64,000 nt of DNA, from contig NC_053133.1 of the NCBI RefSeq assembly GCF_010015445.1, positions 5,150,192-5,214,191 of the forward strand, written 5' to 3'. The stretch is from Perca fluviatilis (taxonomy: Eukaryota; Chordata; Actinopteri; Perciformes; Percidae). Under the pieces are notes generated by a model. The model ran no database searches. It was given only the letters and a program-made list of their open reading frames with translations, and was not told where the DNA came from. This document shows positions 36,089 through 47,616 of this stretch, piece by piece; the first letter of the stretch is position 1, and each line of letters opens with the position of its first letter. The translations under genes and the position numbers were made by a program.

Positions 36089-37714
36089 AACGGGTTGCAC
36101 ATGTAGCACTCAACAGTGTTCTCCCTTCCTGGAAATCCTCCGTATGATTTAGGTCTGGGCCTGGGCAGAGCATGCAGGAGGCACTTCTTCTTCTTCTTCT
36201 TCACCCTTGGATGTTTGTTTTCTTCCAGTTTGGCGCCAGCCATGATAGAAACATCATCAACACGACAACTTGCTCGCTGTGAATTCTCTAGACAATGACC
36301 TGCTCTGTTCACACATGGGCTCAGTCGGACATTACTCCGCATTACCTTTCTTTAACGTCCACTCCAACTGATTCAGACATTTGCGTTGTCACATACAGCT
36401 ACTCCAGGTGATGTTAGAGAAGTTCAGGGTTGCAGTGCATGTGAGAAAGGGGACCTGGATAGAAAGAAAGGGAAGACTGATAGATAGGGAGAGAGACATA
36501 GAAATAAAGAGAAAAAACAGAAGTTTACTTTTAAAGGTGAAAGACAGAAAAAAAGAGTGTAAAAGATGCATGAGATGGATGGAGAAAGTGGGAGAGAAAA
36601 CAAAGAGAAAGGGAACAAGAAAGAAAGATCAGAGAAACATGGGTCATTTCATTACTTCCCCAAAGGATACAAAGGTCCAATTACCTAAAGGCCTTGTAGT
36701 CCCGCCCTTTTTTTCTCTCAATCTATCAGTACATCCCCCGTTCTTATTATCCAGCTCTATCAAGGTACTGCCGCTTTCTTCTGTCCAGCCTGAATGTGAA
36801 AGGTCAGGCCGGTGATCAAGCCGGTAATTAGACAGACCTGGGAAGAGGAACTAGATCACTGCGTGTCACCCTCTTCAAATGAACAGCCAGCGAGCCAGCG
36901 TCGCCTTCCTACCCTGCTGCACATCAAGCCCAAGCCTCATTTCATTTAAGAGGAAAAGGAGAAGACACAGCGAGGTGGCTCGCCTTTCCTTCTGCCCTTA
37001 ATCCACTGCTAGTGGCTTCTAAGCCTATTAGTGTCTGAAAACTTTAAGACAGAGGCTAAGAGAAGTGGAACCTTTGAGGAAGCGGACATGAAGACTTTTA
37101 ATGTTGTGTGTGTGTGGGAGTGTGTGCGCTTTCATCTTTTTCTTCATCTCCTATATACACAGGGGGTGGACGCAATAACATAAACACCTGGGCAATATAT
37201 TACAATACAATAGGCTAAGTAGTTCCTAATGTTCAGCTTGTTTCAACTCTATTAGTTTGTGTCCATATAGGCGCTGTTTTCACGGTTGTGATTGCCCAGC
37301 TTCCCAGCATTGCACGCTAGTGGGCTAGCCACCAGTTTCTCTTCACTGACCACTGACAAGCAAAAACAAAAAGCAGGCTCCGCCCTCCTACAATCATGAT
37401 GACTGCACCTGATTGGGCGAACGTTGGGTCTATCTTCTCCCAGATTTCAAAACCGTTCATGAAGGCGATCTCTCATTTTACGAAAATAAAATTTTAAGCA
37501 AGAAATAGGCTATGCAGTTTCTGGATCTGTATTATTTTTTTTTTTCAGATCGACAATGGTCAGTTTAAAAGATTTTCATCAGCTTTTGAGAGGCGGCGAG
37601 CCGCTTCTCCAAAGTCCCCGCGAAGCTACCAGAATACATTGCACGGCTGCTCCCATAGAAATGAATGGGACTTGTGGAAATGAAGCTGACACCTATACAA
37701 CAGGTTAGTTCATA
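36089..37714. other. Unassigned, with a purine-rich stretch
   Basis: 36430-36640 is strongly biased to A and G on the plus strand. A CTT run lies at 36187-36202. No gene recognised; a lysine-rich open frame here reflects composition. Confidence 0.5.
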
Positions 37715-37804
37715 CGGAGCCCCGGAGGTGACATGGAGGAAAAAAAAAAATCGGATGGAGAAAAAAAAAAAAAACGAAGGAAAAAAAAAAAAAAAAAACA
37801 TGTA

Positions 37805-37880
37805 CTGGTGGCAAACACTAACTCGAGATCTCGACTTTCAAACTCGAGATCTCGACTTTCAAACTCGAGATCTCGACTTT
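37805..37880. repeat. AACTCGAGATCTCGACTTTC tandem units, left arm
   Basis: Three tandem 20-bp units. The core CTCGAGATCTCGA is nearly self-complementary. Inverted counterparts lie at about 38354-38394 and 38490-38530. Confidence 0.95.
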
Positions 37881-37933
37881 GCGACGGAGAAAAAAAAAAT
37901 AAAATGATGAAAAAAAAAACAAAAAAAACCGAA

Positions 37934-38024
37934 GGCCTGGGGCTCCAGCTGCGTGGTGTCGGTTTTGGCTCCCAGGAAGCAGGCAGTGAGCTCCAGATCC
38001 TGCAGCCGCAAACGGACGTACCGG
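37934..38024 (-). pseudogene. mrps28: MRPS28 fragment, inverted piece
   Basis: On the minus strand the frame reads [20 protein letters not shown] followed by a TTQLEPQA stretch, matching the C-terminal part of mitochondrial small-subunit ribosomal protein MRPS28 (bS1m). 50 bp of it (37934-37983) is an exact inverted copy of 38161-38210 in the plus-strand fragment. It is cut on both sides by element sequence, so it cannot encode a product. It supplies the segment that the plus-strand fragment lacks. Confidence 0.82.
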
Positions 38025-38027
38025 ACA

Positions 38028-38225
38028 AAGACAGTGGTGATCGGGAGGATATTCCACATAGTCCAGGACGACCTGTACGTCGATGTCGGCGGAAAGTTCC
38101 ATTGCCTTTGCCGGTGGCAGGCGGACGGAGAGGAGCTATTGCGGTGCGGGGCAGCAGTGCCCTGCTTCCTGGGAGCCAAAACCGACACCACGCAGCTGGA
38201 GCCCCAGGCCGTACTGCTGGGATGA
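38028..38225 (+). pseudogene. mrps28: MRPS28 fragment, plus-strand piece
   Basis: The frame starts [20 protein letters not shown] and continues [18 protein letters not shown], then jumps to a short altered stretch and resumes at [20 protein letters not shown] before a TGA stop. MRPS28 is a protein of the mitochondrial small ribosomal subunit. The first third is missing. About 40 bp encoding the [12 protein letters not shown] segment is deleted or replaced, and the C-terminal tail is cut short relative to the other copy at 56 kb. No introns are visible where the two homologous blocks meet. It is a captured fragment within a mobile element. It is not the host gene. Confidence 0.85.
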
Positions 38226-38237
38226 AACATGACCGGG

Positions 38238-38337
38238 GGACCGCCGCAGCAGCTAGGCAAAGCTGTGTTCATGCACGGGGGAGGACACGCTGCAGCCGGC
38301 CACGGAAATCTCCGCCTCCCGCTGACATCTGGACTGG
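38238..38337 (+). repeat. GC-rich module M, copy 1
   Basis: About 100 bp from CCGCCGCAGCAGCTAGGC to CTCCCGCTGACATCTGGA. Related copies at about 55896-55965 (partial), 56384-56474 and 56493-56590 always accompany MRPS28 pieces and are usually followed by GGATCACTTTGAAAGTCGAG. It could be MRPS28 5' sequence or a transposon part. Confidence 0.8.
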
Positions 38338-38619
38338 ATCACTTTGATCACTTTGAAAGTCGAGATCTCGAGTTTGAAAGTCGAGATCTCGAGTTTAGTG
38401 TCTGTCCCCATTACGTGTTTATTATTATTTTTTTTCTCCTTCGTTTTTTTTTTTTTTTTCATCATTTTTATTTATTTTTTTCTCCGTCGCAAAGTCGAGA
38501 TCTCGACTTTCAAACTCGAGATCTCGAGTGTTTGCCACCATTACATGTTTTTTTTTTCTTCGTTTTTTTTTTTTTCTACCTCCGATTTTTTTCCCCTCCA
38601 TGTCACCTCCGGGGCTCCG

Positions 38620-39413
38620 TAAGTTCACAGTACTGTGATGGAAGAACACCACCAACAGAAGACCTGATGTTAACCAGCTGAACCAAAACCTCTTACAGAA
38701 CAGAACTAAATAGGCTCCACTAAGGGAGTGATCCTTGCAGGGCTTTTGTGTTGGATTGCATCAGATAGATGTTTGTATTTTTCTTGTTTCTATCTATCTT
38801 CCCCCATATGTGAAAGTCAACACGCATTAGGCCGTTAGTATGAAGGTAAACATGGTGCACAATGTAGAATACAATGTGAGAACTTGCAGAACAAAAACTC
38901 TGAACTTGAATGTCCAAATTTGCACTTGTAAAAAATATTCACACACGTGTGATCTGAATTTGAAGTCACAGAAAGTAAAACAAACAAAGTTGTGTAGAGA
39001 ATGGACCAGAGTAAGAAAATAAAAAAGTATGGCTGCTCCTGTCCAAAATTATTATACATCAAAAACATCAACACCTCTCTAAAACTGTTTAAATATTAAG
39101 GGAACATTCAAGCCTTTATAAAGGGAGAGGACTTATTTCACTAGTTTTAGCTACTTGTATAAACTGGCAACTGATTGTAGTTGTCAATGAGTGGCATTTT
39201 TGCATATTTGAGTTTAAGGATTTGTTGTTCGGATGAATTTTAAATCAGCTTTGGAGAAGTGAAAAATCCAAAACGTGAGTCAGATCATTGACAAACCAAT
39301 CAGGTTATCCCCTTATGAAGAACTGGGACCAGATCTTCATACACTACTGATACCAACACCTAATAGCAACTACTCCCTCAACAATAATGGACTGGGATAT
39401 AACTAGGGCTGGG
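38620..39413. other. Unassigned sequence
   Basis: Begins with the right target duplication of the foldback element. A CACAGTACTGTG palindrome lies at 38626-38637. No gene recognised. Confidence 0.5.
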
Positions 39414-39917
39414 TAATTGTTCAAAAATATTCAATATTGATACTAATACCAATACCGGTTCCTGAACAATACGGTTTTCTATACCAATTTTGTAAAATCC
39501 ATTTTAACAAAAGAAATGACAACATTACACACTGACAAAATCTGTCCGCAGACAGACAGACACGTGACAAAGTACTCAAATCCCCCTCTGTGTATTGTTA
39601 AAAATACAGATACCAATTTTATCAAACCAAAATAAATTACACTTTTACTCATTACGGCAATAATCTTCTTATTTATTTCCCAGCATATACTACGTGAGCC
39701 GTCTCTGTGTAATGTAGTTTTTCCTGCGTGTCTCTACGACGTGTACGGTTAGACAGCCAATCCACAGGCATTATTAGATCTTGCTAGAAACATGCTGCAT
39801 GTTTATTGGCTCACTGACGCTGATGTTATTTGTGGCGAGGCAATTTCCAATACTCGATACTTAGGAGGGAAATTGTGAAATTGTATACTGAAGTATAAAA
39901 TTCGGTTCTCAGCCCTA
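39414..39917. mobile_element. hAT-like non-autonomous element
   Basis: The ends TAGGGCTGGG and CTCAGCCCTA are short inverted repeats, with ATTCAATATTGATAC and CAATACTCGATACTTAG motifs inside. Flanks GATATAAC and GGCATAAT agree at five of eight bases, so the target duplication is eroded. No transposase. Confidence 0.7.
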
Positions 39918-42143
39918 GGCATAATGGACACAGTGATCTTCCATCTCACTATCTCAGGTGAAGATGTGGATGCTTCTGAAGCATCCCCTCCTGCATGATC
40001 TCTGTGATTGGCTCTGGCCTGGCCCTGCGTGAGTTTAGCCTTCTTCCTGACATGGCTCGCCTATGATGACATCACCACCATGAGTTGGCAAGCCACCGTC
40101 CTTCCCCACTAAAAGCAGCAGGGTATTTCTGTCCGCTCAAAACAACATTGTAAATCACCTAAAGCAGACGGAGCATTCACATGACAGAATTATTGTAGAC
40201 ACCCACTACTTTCCACTTCTGATCCCCAAATTTACAGCACTTTCAGTGACTTTGTTACGTCATCTGCATTCATTTAATCAAAAAGTTGCACCGTGTTGCA
40301 TTTTTGAAAGACGTGATCAGTGGCTTGGGACTGGACGTGTTTGTTTTATTCAAACTGTGACAGTAGCTGTGCTTGTATTCAACTATTTGATGAAATTTGT
40401 ACTTGTCTTGTGTCCTTTACCTTTGGGAGCAACTGTCTGCTCCACATCCTGTCTCGTCATTCCAACTGATCATCAGCTGCCCCCACCCCACTGCTGGCGG
40501 GACAGATTATTGCCCTGGCCTGCTCTTTAGATGATTATGGTCCAGCTGAACGACTGTGTTGTTGTTGTTGTGATGGTGGAAAAGGCCAGAGTCGAGCGCG
40601 GTCGGGACGGTCGATACGGGGGGAGCACGCTTGAAGGTCAGACGCTCTAATGAGAACGCTGTAATTGCGAATATTCATCTTTTGAATGCTCGCCTCTGAG
40701 ATCAGGTTATCAATTACACATGCACGTAAACACAAAGCACCCACACACTGGTAGAGTGATACATGCAAGAAAGCCATCAGCAATCCACTTACACAAGTAC
40801 ACATCAAATGCAGTGATGGACACACATTTACAGACATGTATACACGTAAACAGTAATTGATGTCTGCAGTGCTGAAAAGGGGACATTGAGGTAGAGGTTT
40901 ATACGCTGGGCTTCAAATACTGCCGGGAGTTTTCAAAAATGAACGAAGCTATGGATCTGACATTGCTTGGTGAAAACTATGAAAAGGGATCGCTCCTGGT
41001 GCTGTATTCTTTAACTTATCACTTACACTTCCTCTGGATCACACACACATTTCCTCCATAAGACTTTCGCCTTGTATGAAAAGGCTGGTGTTTCTCTATA
41101 TTCCTCTATTTGTTAAACCAACAAGGTGTTAGTCCAACTCTCACTACTGTCTGACTTCCTGTCTGTTGCTCTCAGCCCCAAGCCTCATTGGTTCCTACTG
41201 AAGTCGTAAATATTTAAAAACAAATCACAAATATTCAATTTTTTTCAATTCAGTTTTATTTTGTTTCTGTCGACTTTGAATGAATTGTGTTTTACGATGA
41301 TAAAATTACTTAACTAAAATTTCTAACTATTATTTACATTATTATTATTTACATGCAATTTTGCAGATGTTTTATGTTTAGAAAAAGGATCTTACTCTTT
41401 AACAGAAAGGTCTAGGACACTTAGAATATTAATCTGAGCCTTTCAGCGGCAAAAACGAGTACTTTTGTGGATGTAAATTGAAGGTACGCAATTGCCCTAT
41501 TAACTTACATTGTAGCTTTTATCGCCGCTGCCGAATGCAGCGTTCTTACTTACTACTGGACTAAATTCAAAGATTGTTGTTCCCATCAGTCACTTAGACA
41601 CAAACACATGGGAAAAATAGGGTCCGTGTTGAAAAAAATTAAGTTACCCTTTAAGGGAAAAGGATGTGAACCACTGATCAAGTGAGTATTTGTGACAGCA
41701 GAACAGTGTGTGGTTAGAATAAAGTACAGTGTGTGTGATCATGTTTCCTGTTTCTGCTATTTCTTCTTCTCTTCCTGTTTATGTGTTCTTCAACTTCTCA
41801 TAGTGGTGAAGAGCGGATGGAGAAAACCGAGCAAGAGCAAACAGCATGCCCCCAAAATGTCAAGAACATTAATAAAGAAAAATTAATAACGAGCAGCGGG
41901 AAAGCTTTTCTGCAGATCTTGGTGTTAGGTCTGTGTGTAAGTGTGTGTTTAAAGTTGTGTGTGTGCTGTGACTGCATGGGTTTGTGTTTGTGCTTTATCT
42001 ACAGCATGTGTGCATCTGAGTGGTGATTTTGTGTATGTGCTGCTGTGTAATTGTGTACATGATATAGAATACAGTATAACTTTATTATCCAGCCGAGGCC
42101 AGGGGATCACCTTTGGTCTTACCAGATACAATAAAAACACTTT
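39918..42143. other. Unassigned sequence
   Basis: No gene recognised. A short GTT run lies near 40556-40569. Confidence 0.45.
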
Positions 42144-42790
42144 GGGTCCTATTTTAACGATCTGAGCGCACGGCGTGAAGCGCCTGGCGCAAGTGCGTTT
42201 AGGGCATGTCCAAATCCACTTTTGCTAGTTTGATGGTGGGAAAAAGGGGGTTATACTTAGTGTCTTCATTAATTCATAGGTGTGTTTTGGGCGTAATATG
42301 CAATAAACCAATCAGAGTGTCATCTTCTATTCCCTTTCAAAACCAGCCGCGTTTGTACCTTGGCGCATTGGCATTATGATGGCGGATTTGCACCATAATA
42401 TTTTTATTTGTAATCTTTTGCATGTGTTTGTGCTGCTGTGCTTCCCTGTGTGTGTAACAAGCATAGTGTGCACGCGCTGTGCACGAGCCTAGGAGCATTT
42501 TACTGATTTGCTGTTAAAATAACAATGAAATGCTGCGCTATTGACTTTAGACCAGGTTTTTGTTCGTCAATGGCGCAATCACTTTCTGCTGCCTCAAAAT
42601 AGCAATACGCCAAGAATTCACCTGAACACACCTCCCTGTAAGACCAGCACGCCCATGCGCCACAGATGGTCGCGGGCCCATTTGCTATTTGAATGACGTG
42701 GGCGCTGGACGGGAAATTGACAACTGCGTCGGTCTTAAACTAGCAGACACTTGCATTTTGCTTTGCACTGCACCAGGTGCAAGATAGGGT
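42144..42790. mobile_element. Harbinger-like MITE
   Basis: The left end GGGTCCTATTTTAACGATCT and the right end CAGGTGCAAGATAGGGT share the GGG(C/T)CCTAT-type terminus and GGCGCA-rich subterminal sequence of the element at 44050-45167. The left end resembles that element's right end. Flanking TTA is not preserved. Confidence 0.65.
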
Positions 42791-42866
42791 CGTTCACATT
42801 CCTTTACAAGTCTCGTCCCATCTCAACACTTTACAACAATTGATACAACATACACACAGTGCACGG

Positions 42867-43657
42867 CAGGGGTGTCAAACTCAACTTCACACTGGCCACA
42901 CTGGAAAATGAGAATCACATCAAGGGCCAGACATATTGAGTTTATTGGCACGCTTTCATTTTCAAGACGTAAAATATCTTTGACTGTATTATTGAGTGCC
43001 CCATATAGTCTTCTCACTTACAATTTGGTCGACATAAAGCTCTAAAAAAAGTCAGCAAAAAAGTTCCTCAACCATCATAGAATTAGGACAAAAGATGCTG
43101 CTTTCAGTGACTTCTGTCCAAAACATCCTCAGAGTTAACGGATGCTGATAACTGTTTTATGCTATTGAAATGTCCCTACTGTAAATGTTAAGTTCAGAAT
43201 CAAACTTTCAGGCTGTCCCTGGAGATTTGCAAGAGCTGCGACTAAAAGCATTAAAGCCAAGATCACTTAACAGTATTTTACCTTTTTTTTTATTATTATT
43301 ATTTATTATTATTATTTTCTTTGTTCCATTATCATCACACACATCTTTTGTTGTAAACTAAACAGCTGAGGACAGTCTGCCAGCTAGTTGTAGCCATGTT
43401 CCTTACAATTGGTCCGCAAGCAAAGCAGCATGCCATTGTCTCAAAACCCAGAGAGTACGGTGTAATAGGTGAAGCTGAAAGTATATCTGAATGTTTTCAG
43501 TGTTGCCCTATAAAGGTTTTATTTTACTTTGGTGTTAGGATTTGATTTGGCACCTTTGCTATTGCTAAAGTGATACAATATCAAATACCAAGGGCTGGTT
43601 GGTCACATTTAGTTATTTAGCTAAATGACCTGTCCCCCAGAGAAGTTTGACATTTTC
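42867..43657. mobile_element. Possible hAT-like element with TGTCAAACT ends
   Basis: The left end is CAGGGGTGTCAAACTCAA and the right sequence AAGTTTGACATTTTCC carries the inverted TGTCAAACTT. Only about nine bases match and no target duplication is seen. A short ATT run lies at 43285-43318. Confidence 0.4.
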
Positions 43658-43967
43658 CATTTCAATCCCGATTAAGCTACGTAAATGTACTAATACTTGA
43701 TATCACCGAAGCAACTATGCTATGCTTCAAGATGTTACAGTCTTACCTTAACCGATGACAAGTAAAACCCCTTACTTTTATTTACAGAAATAAACTCCTG
43801 CATGAATTCTCCAAATCTAGAAATATATTCTTCTTGGTAACACTTTATTTTACAGGACCCTTATTCAAAGTGAGTCTCCTGGAAAGAACTAATTATAGGG
43901 ACTCATACAAGAAAGGTGATCTTGGTATGACTGCATATAAACAGATGCTGCAACACATTCTTACTCC
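43658..43967. other. Unassigned sequence
   Basis: A GGTAACACTTTATTTTACAG segment near 43838 resembles a MITE end seen at 23.99 kb, without a partner here. Confidence 0.45.
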
Positions 43968-44049
43968 CATCGTGGCAAAAAGTGACACCTGGTCCGGTGC
44001 CTTTGACGTTCATTATTGACACAAAAAGTCTCCTTTGCTGTCATACTTA

Positions 44050-45167
44050 GGGCCCTATCTTGCACCCAGCGCAATTGACTTTGTACACCGACGCATGTAT
44101 CATTCCTATTTTGCACCCGACGCACAGCGGACTTTTCCCTCCACAGACGCACGTCGGTAAATTAGGGAATGTATTTGCGCTCTCGGGGGCGGTTGAGCGA
44201 AAAGAGGAGGCGTGTTCAGGCGCAAATGTTCCCTGGTGCTATTTTGCAGTTTCAGAAAACAATTCCGCCACTGACCAGGAAAAACCTGGTCTAAAGTCAG
44301 TAGCGCGTTATTCAGATGCTATTTTAGGGGCGCATGCTTGGCCATAATGTAGCGTGTGCACAACGCACATACACCTTGCTTCCCTCATCTACACGGACGC
44401 AGCAGTTCCCATTTTTGCAAACCATACATAATAATAATAATAAGCATAAAAATATTACTGAAAATGCACTTCAGGTGTTTGGATAGGTCAGGAGGCACTT
44501 TACAGTACAGTCCTCAAAAAGTCGCAGCATTCTTTGTGGCTTGTTGTGTTTTACACAACATTTCCATGAATCATGGATGTGTTGATGACATAAATGAGGA
44601 AATATTAGAGGACAGAAGGAGACGTGATGTTGAACTACGGTGGGATTGGACACTTGAGGGTCCGGGAGTGGCAATGTGCGATGTGCTCCTGGTGGAGCGG
44701 GTGGACGGAGATGGAGTGGGGGAAGAGGAAGCGGCACAACAGGAGCAGGTGGTGCGTTTGGAGGCCCACGCTCCATGGCTGCAGCAATCCTCTCCAGACT
44801 TGAGGAGATGCGCCCGAGAGGCCGCAGCAATATCGCCACCCGGCCAAGACGGGCATTTATTACTTTGCCGCATCCCAGACAGCTCCCGCTGGCGTGCGCC
44901 AGGCAAATCCGCTGTCATAATAGCAATCCGCCATGGAACAAGCGCGCGCCTGCTCTTAAAGGGAATGTGAGATGACGCTCTGATTGGTTATTTTCATGTT
45001 ACGCCCAAACCACACCTAGCTACTTCAGACCAACCCATTTAAGATTTGCGTCGGTCGCAAGACTCATTGATCCCGCCGTATAATTGCAACAGCGCCCGAG
45101 ATCCGCCCACAAAGCTACTTGCGTTTTGCGTTTCATACTTTCGTTTCAGATCGTTAAAATAGGGCCC
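44050..45167. mobile_element. PIF/Harbinger element, internally deleted
   Basis: It starts GGGCCCTATCTTGCACC, ends TTAAAATAGGGCCC and is flanked by TTA on both sides (44047-44049 and 45168-45170). It keeps the 3' part of a Harbinger transposase. The reading on the opposite strand near 44680-44840 (ISSSLERIAAAMERG) may be the tail of the second, MADF/Myb-like Harbinger protein; this is a guess. Confidence 0.93.
44464..44970 (+). pseudogene. Harbinger (HARBI1-like) transposase C-terminal fragment
   Basis: From the ATG at 44464 the frame reads MHFRCLDRSGGTLQYSPQKV and then a VLHNISMNHG stretch. This is the conserved C-terminal part of DDE_Tnp_4 transposases, where RFRCLD...YSP..V and CC.LHN are hallmark blocks. 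Similarity fades after about 45-60 residues, around EEILEDRRRRDVELRW. The N-terminal two thirds, including the first catalytic acidic residues, are absent, with a repeat-rich non-coding stretch in their place. The fragment cannot act alone. An intact copy elsewhere would be needed to mobilise the element. Confidence 0.85.
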
Positions 45168-45475
45168 TTAGACTTGGTCGTGACTCTTGGCGTCACGTTT
45201 TGAAGCTTTGGGTCAGGACGTACATTTAACTGACATGCAACACGAGAACAAGACAGTTAGGTCAACCTACCTCCTTACACAGATTTTAGGTCTTTCATAC
45301 TACTCTCTACCGTTGTCTCTCTTCATACCACGTCATCTTACAGCGCCACGGTCGAGCTGCTGCTCTGCCCGGTGTGTTCCATACAGACATTAAAGGGGGA
45401 TTTTTGCGTCGGTATCTGATGCTGAGAGCCACTGACCAAGAGTCAGTATTTTAAGAGTTGGGAGTGAGAACGAGT

Positions 45476-47345
45476 TTCCCCACACACTGCCAATGCCTGA
45501 GCTAAATATATAGCCTTATTTCAGTGCAGCAACAGAGAGGAAATGCCCGAACGATTGCCGCCGCACCAGAATGTAGCTTTAACAACTTGACTGTAAGTGT
45601 TGACAGCAGGCTGGAGCTGAATTTGTACTTTGTACTAAGTAAAGGGAAAAGAGAGTCAGTGTTCAATTAGTACGTTTGTAATTAATGCCTTCCAACTAAT
45701 TGCCAGTGTAATCTAGAGTCAGCTCAGTCGGTGCAGAGAGTCAACTGAGCGTGCAAAAGTGAGAAATGTGTCTAAACATACAAATTACCAACTAGAGAAT
45801 AGTTTCCAATATTCGAAAAAAAAAAATGTGATTAATATTTGGTAGGGTTTACCTCAATTTAAACAAAAATAACATCTCAAAACTTTGTCACTATTTTTCC
45901 TGAATTAATACCAAATGACAGAGTTCTTTCCAGACTTGCGTAAAATAACGCACACAACAAGCGGTTTTTCAAACTGTAATAGCATTGTCTCAATGATGAC
46001 ACAACAGTCAAACACGTCATCTCTGTCCCTATTCCACTGTTCTTGTGTACGGTTTTGAGAGAGAATGTCTGTAATCAGGAGAAGTGACAGCATTGACTGT
46101 GGCCTCGCAGCATCGATAGAACAGAAAGTGTGTGATCCGTAATAACTTGATCTCACTTATCTCTTATTACAGGGGCTAATGTGAAAGCTGGACTGGACCT
46201 GCAGGACATCATTATGGCAAAGAGCAATTGAAATATCAACCAAACACTAAGATGTATTAATGTACAACCAAACTTAAATTTATTGCAACATATCATACAA
46301 AAGATGCCAAGGCTTTAAGTTGTTCATGCAAATTCATCGACATACTTTGTCAACTGAACATCAATTCCATGTTCTGTGTTTCCTTTTGTGCGTTATTTTG
46401 TCCTTGTCGTCCGATTCCAGTGAAGAGAGGAGATGGCTTTCTGTGCAGGCTGTAATTGTGCCGTCAATACCGTGTTAACATGAAGGATTTCCATTGTACT
46501 GAGTACAATGGCGGCTGATAACAGCCTGTCTACAGTACATCAGAAATTCTGGCCATGGGTCAGACCGTTGTGTCACCATCCTGGGCTGGACTGAAGCTGC
46601 TCCCTTTCCACCGCTTCATGCTTCGGAGATGAGTTTGGGTTAGCATTAAAAGGTAAAGGCTGCACATGTGACTGACATTTAATATGGCAACAAGAATACA
46701 AAGTGGACTTTAAAAACAGTGAGGACAGGCACACCAGTGGGAAAAAAATTACAGGCATCATACACTGGTTAACCACGAAAAGTAATTCTAGAACCAATGT
46801 ACCTGATGTACAAAATGTTCACAAACAACATTTCTCAGTTGACTAATCCTACAATAAAGCCGCCTACACATGATAAGCGATTTGCACTCTGCGCATCGCT
46901 AGGTAGGGTGCAGAGCAAAGCGCAGAGAACAATGCACAGCACAGGAATTCGTTATCAAGTAATGGGTGGCAAGGAAGCTATTTCCCGTTGCTAGGTAATG
47001 ACAGCTGTTATCTTATTGGTTGTGAGAGATATAATTGCAGCAAATAACTCATATAAAACTGCAGCTAACAGCAGCGAGACAAACACCTTCATAGAATGGC
47101 CTCCTGCCATGACTGGCTGATAGGCACCAGGTGGTTCAGAAGGCAGACTACCGTCCCGCACACAACACGACTGAGGTCATCCTGCTACACAGGCAAAGGT
47201 AACACCGGCAGTCCTTGTCAAATGTCCAAGCTTGAACATAGCAAACACTTCCGTCTCATTAGTTCTTTGTAACAAAGGTCACCAGTCGGCTTCTTTATTC
47301 AACTGCTTCAATATCTGCAGGCAATTTCCATAACTCTGCTTCTGG
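45476..47345. other. Unassigned; candidate conserved noncoding stretch at 45590-45730
   Basis: No coding sequence recognised. TAATTA/AATTAG cores are dense near 45665-45705. Confidence 0.4.

Positions 47346-47416
<71 letters not shown>
47346..47416. repeat. (GA)n-(CA)n compound microsatellite
   Basis: About 16 GA units abut about 19 CA units. Confidence 0.96.
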
Positions 47417-47419
<3 letters not shown>

Positions 47420-47581
47420 GGGAATAAAGGCAAAATGAAAACAATAAATCTAAAAGCAGAGCCCGAGTATTATATTGTGTTGATTCCCCACTATTCAGAG
47501 GCAAATACTGTAACTGTTGGTGTTTCCTATTGATCTAAGAGAGAGAAGTGGTGTATGCTGCTTGTTTTATTCAGCTGAACT

Positions 47582-47585
<4 letters not shown>

Positions 47586-47614
<29 letters not shown>
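47586..47614. repeat. (GA)n microsatellite
   Basis: About 14 GA units. Confidence 0.95.

Positions 47615-47616
<2 letters not shown>

Larger units (their letters stand above)
37715..38619. mobile_element. Foldback transposon carrying MRPS28 fragments (Pack-type candidate)
   Basis: The left end CGGAGCCCCGGAGGTGACAT (25 bp to ATGGAGG) is matched perfectly by the right end. Outside are TTAGTTCATA and TAAGTTCACA, an imperfect 10-bp direct duplication (8 of 10). The arms continue inward with A-rich runs, a GTGGCAAACACT box and tandem AACTCGAGATCTCGACTTTC units. The right arm is longer and contains a second half-copy. Between the arms are two MRPS28 fragments in opposite orientation and a GC-rich module. 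No transposase. Long arms, 9-10-bp duplication and captured gene pieces fit a Mutator-like element, but other superfamilies remain possible. Confidence 0.8.
43968..45475. repeat. Dispersed repeat R3, copy 2, split by a Harbinger element
   Basis: The halves 43968-44049 and 45168-45475 align continuously with 35601-36088. The insertion point lies at CATACTTA/GACTTGG, corresponding to CATATTTA/GAAGCGCTTGG in copy 1. Confidence 0.88.

Noticed and set aside
36381..36815. Lysine/arginine-rich 144-codon frame
   Set aside because: A product of a purine-rich strand; no protein family features.
37733..38347. 204-codon frame overlapping the MRPS28 fragment
   Set aside because: It reads the wrong frame of the captured gene after a poly-lysine stretch from A tracts.
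38229..38681. 150-codon frame across the right arm of the foldback element
   Set aside because: Phe-rich runs translate T tracts; the frame joins module M to arm DNA and matches nothing.
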